Positions 18,588 through 27,368 of a stretch of 64,000 bases of DNA are shown piece after piece. The notes below the pieces were generated by a model. The model made no database searches, was not told the DNA's origin, and worked only from the letters and a program-made list of their open reading frames with translations. Made by a program: the position numbers and the translations under genes. The stretch is taken from assembly GCA_963719005.1 (NCBI GenBank), contig CAVRAR010000005.1:1-64000 (forward strand), in the 5' to 3' direction. Origin of the DNA: G963675935 sp963719005 (GTDB taxonomy: Bacteria; Planctomycetota; Planctomycetia; Pirellulales; Thermoguttaceae). Every line of letters begins with the position of its first letter. Position 1 is the stretch's first letter.

Positions 18588-19213
18588 CGGTCGCGGGGCT
18601 CCGCCCTGCTCTCGGACTCCTTCTTCAGCCCCGCCTTCGCCTTGACCTTCTCGATATCGAGTTTCTCGATGAACTTCGGCAGGTTCGTCCAGACGGAGTG
18701 GAAGCCGAAGCCGCCTTTGGTCATTTCGTCGATCGCCTGCTGCTTCGTCCAGCCGTCGACCGCCACGCGGTAAATCGCGCACATCGTGCCGGTGCGATCG
18801 GCGCCGTGCTGGCAGTGAATGAAGACCGGCTGGCGGGCCTTGTCGGTCACGATTCGCAGGAAGCGAACCACATCGGCTTCCTTGGGATTCGAAGGCTTCA
18901 TCGGGATATGCTCGAAGACGATTTTCGAGTCGCCGAGCAGGTCTTTGTCGGAATGCTTGTCGCGAAGATCGATGATCGTCTTCACGCCGAGTTTCTTCAA
19001 CTCCTTGATTCCCTCGCCCGTGGGCTGGGCGCCGCGATACAGCCCGGCGTTGACCTTGAACAGATTCGGCAGACCGGGCCGATCGAGCTTCGTAGCCCAG
19101 TTGGCCGGCCGCGGTTTGGCGGTTGGCCCATCCGAACGGCCGAGGGCGGCTGCCGACAAAGCGGCCGCCAGCAAACAGCCCAAGAGCACGCCGAGAAGTG
19201 AACGGCGCGGCAT
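18581..19213 (-). CDS. Exported dual-specificity/tyrosine phosphatase-like protein
   Basis: A 210-aa protein with a signal peptide (LLGVLLGCLLAAALSAAALG). The catalytic P-loop HCQHGADRTG gives Cys134 and Arg140. The general acid is probably in the loop around PMKPSNP. Upstream segments (GLYRGAQPTGEGIKEL and KTIIDLRD) match the bacterial family of exported DSP/Siw14-like phosphatases. The substrate could be a phosphoprotein, phosphoinositide or inositol polyphosphate and cannot be told from sequence. The C-terminal 25 residues are charged and weakly conserved. Its 3' end overlaps mazF by 7 bases. Confidence 0.85.
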   Translation of the reverse strand: MPRRSLLGVLLGCLLAAALSAAALGRSDGPTAKPRPANWATKLDRPGLPNLFKVNAGLYRGAQPTGEGIKELKKLGVKTIIDLRDKHSDKDLLGDSKIVFEHIPMKPSNPKEADVVRFLRIVTDKARQPVFIHCQHGADRTGTMCAIYRVAVDGWTKQQAIDEMTKGGFGFHSVWTNLPKFIEKLDIEKVKAKAGLKKESESRAEPRDRQ

Positions 19214-19272
19214 GATTCAGTCGCTCCGCGAAATCGATGAGAGAACCGCGACGTCGCCGGCGTGTTCAAGAA

Positions 19273-19300
19273 GTCTCCCCTCGCCCTTTGGGAGAGGGGA
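19273..19300. repeat. Short palindrome (TCTCCC...GGGAGAGGGGA)
   Basis: A hairpin TCCCCTC-CCCTTTGGG-GAGGGGA of the same family as those at 53253-53275 (inside queE) and 56841-56865. It lies between two minus-strand genes and may end transcription of the upstream one. Confidence 0.55.
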
Positions 19301-19313
19301 CCGCAAGTGTCGT

Positions 19314-20912
19314 TCAGAGCACACCGTTGGCGTCGTTATTATTCCTGTTCTTCGGAATCCTGTTTCCTCTGCCCTTGGCAGGGCCCGGGCCGAACTGATC
19401 GAGCTGATTGTCGTCGTCTTGAGGGCCGGTTTTCTTGCCGGTTTTCCGCACAGGCTTTGTCCTCGGCGTCTTTGGTTCCTTCTTCGGTCGCTCCTTCCGC
19501 TCTCTCGGAACGGTCGGGGCATGCGTCGCGGGAGGGTGTTCTCTCTTCGGCTTCTCTTCGGTGGCCTGCTTCTTCGGCTCGGGCGGCGGTATCAATCCGG
19601 CCTTGGCCGCCGCCTTGCGCTCGGCGTTGTGTACCAGCGGTTCGGTCTGCTCCGCTTCGCGGAAGCACTGGATCAGGCCGCTGTTGCTGATCAGGTAAAG
19701 GCGATCCGTGTCGGGATTCGCCAAGATGGACGAGACGCCCGCGATGGGGATGGTATCGAGTCGGGCGCCGCTGGCGGCGCTGAGCACCAGCAGACGCCCG
19801 GTGCTGTCGGTGGCATACACCCGCGCCTTGCTGGCGGCAACGAACCGCATCGCGCCGTCCGCCCACCACAGACTCCTGCCGGTCTTGGTATCGAGGGAAT
19901 ACATGCCGCCAAGTTGCGTGGTGACGTACACGCGGTCGTCGATTACCGCGGGCGATTCCACGATCGGCTCGCCGGTAGAGAACCGCCACAACGTATCGCC
20001 GGTCTCTTCCTGAACGGCATACAGAAATCCGTCGCATGAAACGGCGAAGACCACGCCGGCGTCACCCAGCGTCTTGGGATCGGGCGGGAGATACGCGGGC
20101 CGCGCGATGATCGTCGCCCCGGTCGTCAGACGGTACTTGACCGCCAACGAGCTCTCTGCATCGCGGTTGATGCGGCCGAGGTTCATGTATCCGCGGTCCG
20201 TCGGCCAAACCACGTACTCCCCGCCCAGATCGTCGCGCGTCACCAGCGGCTGCACCAGCGCACGGCCAAACGATTGGCAGAATGTCGGGGCGGCGGCCTT
20301 CTGTTTGACGCCAACGTGCTCGCGCCGCTCCGCTTCGGTCTGCGGCTTGGCGGAAAGGGTCAGTTCGCTGTCGGTCTTGTCCAGTTTCTCGGCTTTGTCC
20401 GCTTTCTTCGTTGTGTTGTCGACTCCCTCCACCTGATAGGCGCCGAGCATCCCCGTGATACCGGGCACAAAGACGTGCTTCGAACTGATGGCCGGCCCGG
20501 CGCCGGGCGGATCCTTGAGCGTTTTCTCGTAAAGGGCATTGCCGCTAAAACGATTGACGACGTACAGCCGCGAGCCGTTGATCACCGCCAGCAGGTCTCC
20601 CTTGGCGTCCGGGGGCATGCTGGGGTGTTCGGGCACGCCGATCTGCCTCGACCACAGCGTCTTGCCCGTCTCCGCGTTGATGGCGTGAACGTTCGCCGTG
20701 TTGGTCTGCACGTAAAGCACGCCGTCGTACAACAACACGCCTCGAAGGCCTGACCGAGCAGTATCGAGCTCCACCTGCGCAAACCAGGGACGCGCCAAAC
20801 CGTGTCGGGCGGCCGTCTCTTCAGGGATTAGATCGGTCTGCATCGCCGAGAGCCGGCAGCATGGGCAGAACGCGGCAACCAACGCCGCGGCAACAAGAAA
20901 ACGTCGTCGCAT
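19314..20912 (-). CDS. Secreted PQQ-type beta-propeller protein
   Basis: A 532-aa protein with a signal peptide (FLVAAALVAAFCPCCRLSA) and repeated PQQ-like blades such as NAETGKTLWSRQIGV, EETGDTLWRFSTGEPI and DTKTGRSLWWADGAM. The C-terminal 90 residues are a Pro/Lys/Arg-rich disordered tail. Catalytic residues of quinoprotein dehydrogenases are not evident, so it is more likely a structural or binding propeller in the periplasm, like BamB-type proteins. ATG 20912 follows GAAAGGACG. It lies 100 bases upstream of the phosphatase gene on the same strand. Confidence 0.8.
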   Translation of the reverse strand: MRRRFLVAAALVAAFCPCCRLSAMQTDLIPEETAARHGLARPWFAQVELDTARSGLRGVLLYDGVLYVQTNTANVHAINAETGKTLWSRQIGVPEHPSMPPDAKGDLLAVINGSRLYVVNRFSGNALYEKTLKDPPGAGPAISSKHVFVPGITGMLGAYQVEGVDNTTKKADKAEKLDKTDSELTLSAKPQTEAERREHVGVKQKAAAPTFCQSFGRALVQPLVTRDDLGGEYVVWPTDRGYMNLGRINRDAESSLAVKYRLTTGATIIARPAYLPPDPKTLGDAGVVFAVSCDGFLYAVQEETGDTLWRFSTGEPIVESPAVIDDRVYVTTQLGGMYSLDTKTGRSLWWADGAMRFVAASKARVYATDSTGRLLVLSAASGARLDTIPIAGVSSILANPDTDRLYLISNSGLIQCFREAEQTEPLVHNAERKAAAKAGLIPPPEPKKQATEEKPKREHPPATHAPTVPRERKERPKKEPKTPRTKPVRKTGKKTGPQDDDNQLDQFGPGPAKGRGNRIPKNRNNNDANGVL

Positions 20913-21368
20913 GTTCAAGCGTCCTTTCAGGGATGATAGACTCACTCTCCATCATACCCTCGACGCCGCCAAAAAGCACGCGAAAACCGGTTGCAATCGA
21001 ACAGCGACTCGGTTCGCAAAAGAGCTCGTAGCGTGGCTCTCGAATCGGTCGGGCGGAACGGTGCGTCTGCGCGACGCAACTCACTGCCAACAAACGTGTT
21101 GCAGCAAACGAGCGAATCCAGGAGAAAGCTGGAGAATCGGAACCTGGAAACACATCGGCAAAGATGGGACGCGTATTTGTCCCGATGGAGCGATCACCGG
21201 TTGACGCCCCGTCGTGTTGCGGGTAGAAGAGGAGAATGGAACGTCGGAAAACGATGCGACATCGACCGGAAGTGGCCCTCGGCGCCGCCTCGATCTGCCC
21301 TCGCGACGGCAGCATCCCCGCTTGAGGTCTTGACAAAATGACTCCAATTCGTCCCAAGGGGTTCTCCT
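20913..21368. other. Divergent intergenic region
   Basis: About 455 bases between the propeller gene (minus) and the decarboxylase gene (plus). It should hold promoters for both, but I see no strong -35/-10 pair and no gene. Confidence 0.4.
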
Positions 21369-23075
21369 ATGCCGACCGGTTTCATCCAGCCGACTGAGCC
21401 GGCTGCCGACGGGCGGTCGCAGCATCCATCCGCGGTCTTGGGCGTGTCGATCGGCGAGTACCTGATCCGCCGCCTCCAGGACTACGGCGTGCGGCACGTC
21501 TTCGGCATCCCCGGCGACTACGTTCTTTCGTTCTACGCGATGCTCGAAAAGAGCCGGCTGGGGCTGGTCGGATGCACGCGCGAAGACTGCGCCGGATTTG
21601 CCGCCGACGCCTACGCCCGACTCAACGGCATCGGGGCCGTCTGCGTAACCTACTGCGTGGGCGGGCTGAGCCTCTGCAACTCCATTGCCGGCGCCTTTGC
21701 CGAGAAGTCGCCGGTGGTGGTCATCAGCGGCTCGCCCGGCGTCCGCGAGCGGTTGGCCAACCCGCTGCTGCACCATCGCGTGAAGGACTTTCGCACCCAG
21801 GCCGACGTGTTCAGTCATATTTGCTGCGCCGGGGCCGAACTGAACGATCCTCACACCGCCTTGGCCGAAATCGACCGCGTGCTGGCGGCGGTGATGCGTT
21901 TTCGGCAGCCGGGCTACATCGAATTGCCGCGCGACCTGGTGGCGGTCGTGCCCGAGGGACCGCACATCCCCACCCAGACCACTCCCGCCAGCGATCCCGA
22001 GTCGCTCTGCGAAGCGGTGGGCGAGGCGTCGCGACGGATCGCCTCGGCCCAGCGGCCGATCATCCTGGCCGGCGTAGAAATCCACCGCTTCGGCCTGCAG
22101 TGCCCCTTGCTGGAATTCGCCCATAAGGCCGGCATCCCCATCGCCGCCACGATGCTGGGCAAGAGCGTGATCAGCGAGCGGCATCCCTTGTTTGCCGGAA
22201 TCTACGAAGGGGCGTTGGGCCGCGAGGAAGTCACCCGCTTCGTCGAGGAGAGCGACTGCGTGATCCTCTTGGGCGAGTACATGACCGACATCAACATGGG
22301 CATCTTCACCGCCCATCTCGATCCCGCGCGATCCATCGACGCAACGGCCGAAACCTTGCGCATCGGACACCATTATTACAACGGCGTTCTGCTGGGCGAT
22401 TTCATCAAGGCACTGGCCGCCGCCGGTCTGAAGGCGCCGCCGCGAGAACTTCCGCCGCGGGCCGAGCCCGACGCCGAGGCCTTCCAACTCCAGCCGAACG
22501 ATCCGCTGACGATTCGCCGCCTCATCGCCCGGCTGAACCAATCGCTCGACGCGACGATGGTCGTGATCGCCGACCCCGGCGACGCCTTGTTCGCCTCCAG
22601 CGAATTGTTCATGCGCCGGCAGACCGAATATCTCAGCCCGGCGTACTACACGTCGATGGGCTTTGCGGTGCCGGCGGCGTTGGGGGCGATGGTCGCGCGG
22701 CCCAAGCTGCGGCCGATCGTCTTGGTGGGCGACGGAGCGTTCCAAATGACCGGCATGGAACTGTCGTCCATCGTCCGCAACGGCTTCTGCCCGGTGGTTA
22801 TCGTCCTGGACAACGAAGGCTATGGGACCGAGCGGATGCTCTTGCCCGGCGACCATCCCTTCAACGACGTCCGCCCGTGGCATTATTCCAAGCTGCCCGA
22901 GGTTCTTGGCGCCGGCCAGGGCTACGAAGTGCGCAGCGAGGGCGGCTTCGACCAGGCCCTCGCTGCGGCCCTGGCCGACCCGCGGCAGATGCACCTTCTC
23001 CACGTCCATCTCGCCCCGAACGACTACAGCCCGACGCTCGTGCGATTGATGACGAAACTTCGCGCCCGGGTATGA
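21369..23075 (+). CDS. Thiamine-diphosphate-dependent alpha-keto acid decarboxylase
   Basis: A 568-aa ThDP enzyme of the pyruvate/indolepyruvate decarboxylase group. The N-terminal Pyr domain has the catalytic Glu72 (CTREDCAGFAADAYAR). The adjacent-histidine motif typical of decarboxylases is present (LLHHRVKDF). The ThDP motif starts GDGAFQMTGMELSSI near residue 454 and closes with the conserved Asn of LDNEGYG. It should remove CO2 from a 2-keto acid to give an aldehyde. Substrate identity (pyruvate, indolepyruvate, phenylpyruvate or a branched keto acid) cannot be set from sequence. ATG 21369 follows CAAGGGGTTCTCCT. It stands alone, with no linked alcohol dehydrogenase. Confidence 0.85.
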   Translation: MPTGFIQPTEPAADGRSQHPSAVLGVSIGEYLIRRLQDYGVRHVFGIPGDYVLSFYAMLEKSRLGLVGCTREDCAGFAADAYARLNGIGAVCVTYCVGGLSLCNSIAGAFAEKSPVVVISGSPGVRERLANPLLHHRVKDFRTQADVFSHICCAGAELNDPHTALAEIDRVLAAVMRFRQPGYIELPRDLVAVVPEGPHIPTQTTPASDPESLCEAVGEASRRIASAQRPIILAGVEIHRFGLQCPLLEFAHKAGIPIAATMLGKSVISERHPLFAGIYEGALGREEVTRFVEESDCVILLGEYMTDINMGIFTAHLDPARSIDATAETLRIGHHYYNGVLLGDFIKALAAAGLKAPPRELPPRAEPDAEAFQLQPNDPLTIRRLIARLNQSLDATMVVIADPGDALFASSELFMRRQTEYLSPAYYTSMGFAVPAALGAMVARPKLRPIVLVGDGAFQMTGMELSSIVRNGFCPVVIVLDNEGYGTERMLLPGDHPFNDVRPWHYSKLPEVLGAGQGYEVRSEGGFDQALAAALADPRQMHLLHVHLAPNDYSPTLVRLMTKLRARV

Positions 23076-23130
23076 GAGCTATTCACCCGCATTGCTCACC
23101 ACACAGGGAAAACCGGCGACAGCGTGTTCG

Positions 23131-23198
23131 GTGGGGCAGACATTCTTGTCTGCCATAGGCGCCGCATTTTTCGCGGCAGACAGGAATGTCTGCCCCAC
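23131..23198. repeat. REP-like palindrome, probable terminator
   Basis: Arms of 24 bases (23131-23154 and 23175-23198) are complementary except for one T/G position. Each arm is itself palindromic (GGCAGACATTCTTGTCTGCC), giving a nested cruciform. It lies 55 bases after the decarboxylase stop. Confidence 0.75.
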
Positions 23199-23317
23199 CC
23201 TGGTGACAAACGCGGGTTAGGGCTCGTCTTCAATATCGAGCGATCGCGAGGCCGGCCGTCTCAACGCCGCCCTGGCCATCTATGCCGAAACACACCAGTC
23301 GTAGCGACACGTGCCAG

Positions 23318-23675
23318 TCACTTCGGCGTTTCTTCGCCCAGTACGGCCTGAAGTCCCCGGGCGATCAGCACGGCGCGGGGCACTTGCAGTTTTTTTGGCA
23401 AGCCGATCGGTTTTGGCCAATAGACCTGCCTCCACTGTGACGGAGATCGTCTTCGATCCCATTCCGTTGCGAGGCCGGCCGCGTTTCCGCTTGGCCCTCT
23501 CGAACTGCGCCATTTGCTCCGGCGTCGGCCGGCCGAACGTGTCGCCGACAAACTCCCGATCAAACTCGGCGGTCGCCTTGCGCAACTCGGCCGTGGTCAT
23601 TTCCCAATAAGGCTTGGAAGTTGAAGCCATTCCGGGTTTCTTGCGGCGGGCGCCTTGCTTGCTTCTCTTCTGCAT
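23318..23675 (-). CDS. Ribbon-helix-helix protein (frame broken at a 7-A run)
   Basis: A small regulator of about 118 residues. A charged N-terminal region (YWEMTTAELRKATAEFDREF) and a basic linker (ERAKRKRGRPR) lead to a ribbon-helix-helix domain (SKTISVTVEAGLLAKTDRLAKK, then LQVPRAVLIARGLQAVLGEE in the shifted frame). Without a shift the frame runs on to 23280 with unrelated residues. The break is exactly at seven A (minus strand; plus T-run 23390-23396); six A restores the domain. It could be an indel error or transcriptional slippage. RHH proteins usually act as antitoxins or autorepressors; no toxin gene is adjacent. Confidence 0.6.
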
Positions 23676-23802
23676 CGTATTCCCTTTCGCCCCCCCTTTG
23701 CCGAACGCCTCCTCATAGCCTCAGTGTAACCTTTCCCCCCCTCGCCGTGTATACATTCGTGGTATCCGACCATTACAATGTCCTGTAGCAGCGAGGTGAA
23801 CC

Positions 23803-24753
23803 ATGCGAGCGTATTTCGGATTGGCGGCGGTTGTTTTGGCGTTTGCGGGCTTGGCGCAGGCTGGGCCGTTCGACTCGAAGCAGGTCTCGGCCGACGCGAA
23901 ATGGGCCGCCCATCTCAACGTCGACGGCCTGGTGGCCGCCAACCTGGTGAAGAAGGCCCGCGAACAGATTCTCAAGGAGCATCCTCTTATCGAAGCGAAA
24001 GTGACGGCGATCGGCAATCTGTTCCGCTTCGACCCGATGAAGGATCTTCACAGCATTACGATCTACGGCACGCAACTGAAGAAAGATACCGGCGTGGCGA
24101 TCATCCACGCCAAGGTCGACCAGCAGTTGCTGCTCGATATCGTGAAGACCAACCCGGAACATGAGGTGACCACCTACGGCAAGTACGAGCTGCACAGTTG
24201 GCTCAAGGACGCCGACAAGCACGACCACGCCGCGTTCTTCAAGCCCGACGTGATCGTGTTCGGCGCCTCGACCGATGAACTGAAGGCCGCGCTCGACGTC
24301 CTTGACGGCACGAAGCCGAACATCAGCGAAGCTTATTCGTCGCTGGCTTCGTCGATTCCGCCCGGCGCGATACTGATCGCCGGGGCGAAGGATCTGGCCG
24401 AGGCCAATCTGCACCCCGAGTCGCCGCTGTCGAGGCAGGTCGATTCGGCCTTGCTGGTCGTCGGCGAGAATCAGGGCCAGGTATTCGCCCGTGCCACGTT
24501 GAACGTGAAGGACGCGGAGATCGCCAAGAAGATCAAGACGGTGGCCGACGGCGCTTTGGCTTTGGCGACGCTGGTCAAGAGCGACGACGCCGACGCGCTG
24601 AAACTGATCGGCGACGTGAAAGTGACGCAGAACGACAAGTCGATTACCGCGGAAGGTCAGGCGGCGGTCGATCTGCTCTGGGGACAGATGCAGAAGGAGA
24701 TCGCCAAGAAGAAGGCCGAGCATCACCATCATAACTCCCGGCTAACCGATTGA
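23803..24753 (+). CDS. Secreted hypothetical protein
   Basis: A 316-aa protein with a clear signal peptide (YFGLAAVVLAFAGLAQAG). The mature part alternates strands and helices and resembles planctomycete DUF3352-like secreted proteins (KWAAHLNVDGL, DLHSITIYG, KVDQQLLLDIV). No catalytic motif is seen. A His/Lys-rich C-terminus (KKKAEHHHHNS) could bind metal. ATG 23803 follows GCGAGGTGAACC. It ends 22 bases before the ECF sigma gene, so it may be in the same operon. Confidence 0.65.
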   Translation: MRAYFGLAAVVLAFAGLAQAGPFDSKQVSADAKWAAHLNVDGLVAANLVKKAREQILKEHPLIEAKVTAIGNLFRFDPMKDLHSITIYGTQLKKDTGVAIIHAKVDQQLLLDIVKTNPEHEVTTYGKYELHSWLKDADKHDHAAFFKPDVIVFGASTDELKAALDVLDGTKPNISEAYSSLASSIPPGAILIAGAKDLAEANLHPESPLSRQVDSALLVVGENQGQVFARATLNVKDAEIAKKIKTVADGALALATLVKSDDADALKLIGDVKVTQNDKSITAEGQAAVDLLWGQMQKEIAKKKAEHHHHNSRLTD

Positions 24754-24775
24754 CCCACAGCGAAAGCGGTTTGCA

Positions 24776-25489
24776 GTGTCGCGCAATTCCCGTGAAACCG
24801 TGACGAGCGACGAAGAACTCGCCTGCCGAGCGCGGCAGGGGTGCGCGGCGAGTTTCGAGCAGCTCTTGCGGCGATTCCAGACCCCGGTGCTGCATTTCCT
24901 GCGGCGGCGGGGTTTTTCGGCCGACGCCGAAGACTTGACGCAGGAGACGTTTCTCCGCGCCTACGAAAATCTGCACCAGTACAATCGCCGCTGGGCGTTT
25001 TCCACCTGGCTGTTCACCATCGCCCGGCGAACCGGCCTCAACCATCGCCGCCGGCTTCGTCCGACGGCCGACACGTGGGCGGTGGAGGCGGCTTTGGCAG
25101 TCTCGCCCGCGCCATTGGAAAAAATGGTCGCCGAGGAGAGCCGCCGACGGCTTTGGGACCGGGCGGCCGAGGTTCTTTCCGAGCAGCAGACGACCGCTTT
25201 GTGGCTGTACTACGTCGAGGACATGCCGGCGCGGGAAATCGCCCGCGTCTTGGGCCGATCGTGGGCGTCGGTCAAGGTCATGTTGTTTCGCGCCCGCAAG
25301 CGGTTGTTGCCCTTGCTCGGCGAATTCGCCGGGGACTTTCCCAGTTTTCGCGGGCACCGCGGCGAAGCCGTGGTCGACGAAAATGAGACTGTCCCCTTTG
25401 ATGCTGCCCCGGAAATTGCGGGCGAGACGCCCGCGCTCCGGCTGTCGAAACGGCCGGTCATTGTGGAGTTGGAGGTGCCTCATGTTTAA
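24776..25489 (+). CDS. ECF sigma factor with repeat-derived C-terminal extension
   Basis: A 237-aa ECF sigma factor. Sigma-2 motifs are clear (DAEDLTQETFLRAYENLHQY near residue 52, then WAFSTWLFTIARR), and sigma-4 has the helix-turn-helix DMPAREIARVLGRSWASVKVML near residue 150. The last 55 residues go beyond the usual family end and are encoded by two palindromic repeats (25331-25396 and 25418-25434), so the tail is probably acquired and non-essential. The start is a GTG at 24776. The stop overlaps the ATG of the next gene by 8 bases; that gene encodes a membrane protein that I take as the anti-sigma factor. Confidence 0.85.
   Translation: MSRNSRETVTSDEELACRARQGCAASFEQLLRRFQTPVLHFLRRRGFSADAEDLTQETFLRAYENLHQYNRRWAFSTWLFTIARRTGLNHRRRLRPTADTWAVEAALAVSPAPLEKMVAEESRRRLWDRAAEVLSEQQTTALWLYYVEDMPAREIARVLGRSWASVKVMLFRARKRLLPLLGEFAGDFPSFRGHRGEAVVDENETVPFDAAPEIAGETPALRLSKRPVIVELEVPHV
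25331..25396. repeat. Palindromic repeat, GGGGACAGTCCC family, in the sigma factor gene
   Basis: Starts GGGGACTTTCCCAGTTTTCG and ends CGAAAATGAGACTGTCCCC. Read on the minus strand it is a near copy of the element at 36909-36974, including the middle part. It is translated in frame. Confidence 0.75.
25418..25434. repeat. Short palindrome GCGGGCGAGACGCCCGC
   Basis: Seven-base perfect arms around AGA, inside the repeat-derived 3' end of the sigma factor gene. Confidence 0.5.
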
Positions 25490-26063
25490 GCGAGTCCCAT
25501 CGACGGAAGAACGGTTGCTGGCCGAGCGGCTTCGGCGCGAGGCGATGGCGTCGCGGCCGTGGTTCTCCGAATCGCTCCACCGCCGCATCCTCGGCGCCGT
25601 CAAACAGCGGCAGGCTGCCGAAACGGAAGCGGCCGACAGCGTGCCACTGCTTCGCAGAAGCAGTGCGTTGCAGGACGAGTCGGCCGGGCACTGCTTGTGC
25701 CAAGCAGTGGCACGCGATGGCAGAACACGCGTGCCGACGGTTTCCCGCCGCTGGCCGCGTGTCTTGGCGGCTGCGATGGCGGCGGCGTGCCTGCTGTGCG
25801 CCGTGGCGATCGGCTGGCGGCTAATGAAAAACCCTGCCCAGCAAGAACCGGCCCAGGGAACGCCGCAGGTCGCCGGGCCGTCGATCAACGACCTGCCCTC
25901 GATCGGCGATTTGACCGATCACGCCGTCGGCAGGCTCGACCGGTTCACCGTTTCGGCCGCGTTGGAGCCGCAGACAACCCATCTGAAGCACGACGCCCGC
26001 GCGGTCGCCGGCATATTTCTCGATCGGCTGCCGGTGAATGTGAAAATGGTCGACAACCGCTAG
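25482..26063 (+). CDS. Putative membrane anti-sigma factor
   Basis: A 193-aa protein with a cytoplasmic N-terminal part, one transmembrane helix near residues 88-108 (VLAAAMAAACLLCAVAIGW) and an extracytoplasmic tail. Its gene overlaps the sigma factor gene by 8 bases, the usual arrangement for a cognate anti-sigma factor. No zinc-binding HxxxCxxC motif is present, so it is not a classic ZAS protein. Residues 53-78 are encoded by a palindromic repeat (25641-25713), placed between the N-terminal domain and the membrane helix. Function is inferred from context and topology only. Confidence 0.6.
   Translation: MFKRVPSTEERLLAERLRREAMASRPWFSESLHRRILGAVKQRQAAETEAADSVPLLRRSSALQDESAGHCLCQAVARDGRTRVPTVSRRWPRVLAAAMAAACLLCAVAIGWRLMKNPAQQEPAQGTPQVAGPSINDLPSIGDLTDHAVGRLDRFTVSAALEPQTTHLKHDARAVAGIFLDRLPVNVKMVDNR
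25641..25713. repeat. Palindromic repeat GTGCCACTGCTT...AAGCAGTGGCAC inside the anti-sigma gene
   Basis: Perfect 12-base outer arms, with inner partial arms (GCAGAAGCAGTG and CACTGCTTGTGC). The unit is translated in frame. Confidence 0.7.
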
Positions 26064-26199
26064 CGCCCGGCGTCGTTATCAGATAAGTCGTCAAGCCGGG
26101 AGTGGCAAAGACGCCTCGTTTCGCGCCTTTTCCTCAGCCCAGGCGTTTACGCCTGTGGAATGAAGGCCACCCCCTGTTCCTTTTGCTCTTTCAGCCCCT

Positions 26200-27253
26200 T
26201 TAGAAGCAATTCCAGTAGATCAGGTGAAACGTGATCGGAGTGGTGAAGACGAGGCTGTCTACCCGGTCGATGATCCCGCCGTGGCCGGGAAGCGTCGTGC
26301 CGGAATCCTTCACGCCGATGTCCCGCTTGATCATCGAGAAGACCAGGTCACCGAACAGGCCGGCAAAACCGATCATGAACCCGACGAAGGCGCAATAGGG
26401 ATAGGTGAGTCTGTGGGGCCATGAATCGGGCATCAGCGGCACGAACGCCAGCGACATCGCCGCGATCAACACCGCGGCGCACAGGCCGGCCGACCAGGTC
26501 TTCTTCGGGCTGACGGCCGGGGCGATCTTGGCCTCGAGCAGCCGCCGCCAAAACCCGTCCCGCATCCTTCCCGCCGCCTTCGCAAACGACTTGCCGATCC
26601 AATACGATGCCAAATCCCGCGCCTCGGTAAGCGTGAAACAATACATCAGCAGCAGCGCGCCGAAGTTGATCATGAACAGGCAATGGCCCAGGTTGTGGAC
26701 GAAGAATAGCAGCCCCAGCGAGAGGATGGCCAGCGACTTCAGGCTCCCCTGCGTCCGGTTTTGCAGCACGAACAGGATCGGCAACAGCAAAACGACGTAC
26801 ACCGGAATGAAAATCACGAACAGCAGATACCACTTGATGTACGCGATGTAAATGATCGCCGGAATGGAGAGATAGCACAAGAAAGATCGAAAACCGGTCC
26901 TTGAACGAGACGATTCTCGACGAAACGACCTCCTCCGCGGGCAGCAGCGAAAAATACTCGCGCAGCGATGCGAAGCAGAGAAAACCGAGGAACAGGAACG
27001 AAACCATGCGATGGGTGGCAATCGCCAGGAAAAAGATGGCGACCATCCACCACCAGGTCAACGTGCGGTCGCGGATTTCGTCGGCCGTCGGCAGGTGTTT
27101 CCATTCCATCACCCGCCAAACCAACGAGAAAAACAGCAGGAGCCCCAGCAGCGGGAGCATCACCGCCAGCATCTTGACGTCCTGCTTGTAGATGAGAAGA
27201 GCCAGCGAGACGCCGATGATCGACGCCAGCAGCAGCATTTGCAGAGGCTTCAT
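26200..27253 (-). CDS. Phosphatidate cytidylyltransferase-like protein (frame broken near 26885)
   Basis: A polytopic membrane protein of the CdsA family, which makes CDP-diacylglycerol from phosphatidate and CTP. The C-terminal signature is intact: FSMIKRDIGVKDSGTTLPGHGGIIDRVDSL, with the conserved KR-D and HGG-DR-DS residues. The N-terminal half (27253 to about 26885) and C-terminal half (to 26200) are in different frames, joined within the codons for DRFSIFL/CYLSIPA; both halves are well conserved. ATG 27253 follows GGAAGGTGAACGC. The CDP-alcohol phosphotransferase gene lies upstream on the same strand; an adjacent pair of such genes recalls E. coli ynbA-ynbB. Confidence 0.8.
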
Positions 27254-27273
27254 GCGTTCACCTTCCGAGTAAC

Positions 27274-27357
27274 GTATCCGGCACACGCCGTGTGCCGAAT
27301 GTGAATCAGAACCTCAGGCATAGCTCCAAAGCACGGCACACGGCGTGTACCGGATAC
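27274..27357. repeat. REP-like palindrome (GTATCCGGCACACGCCGTG type)
   Basis: Arms 27274-27297 and 27334-27357 are 24-base inverted complements with about one mismatch. It lies between the two phospholipid genes. Confidence 0.7.
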
Positions 27358-27368
27358 TCGTCCGACGT

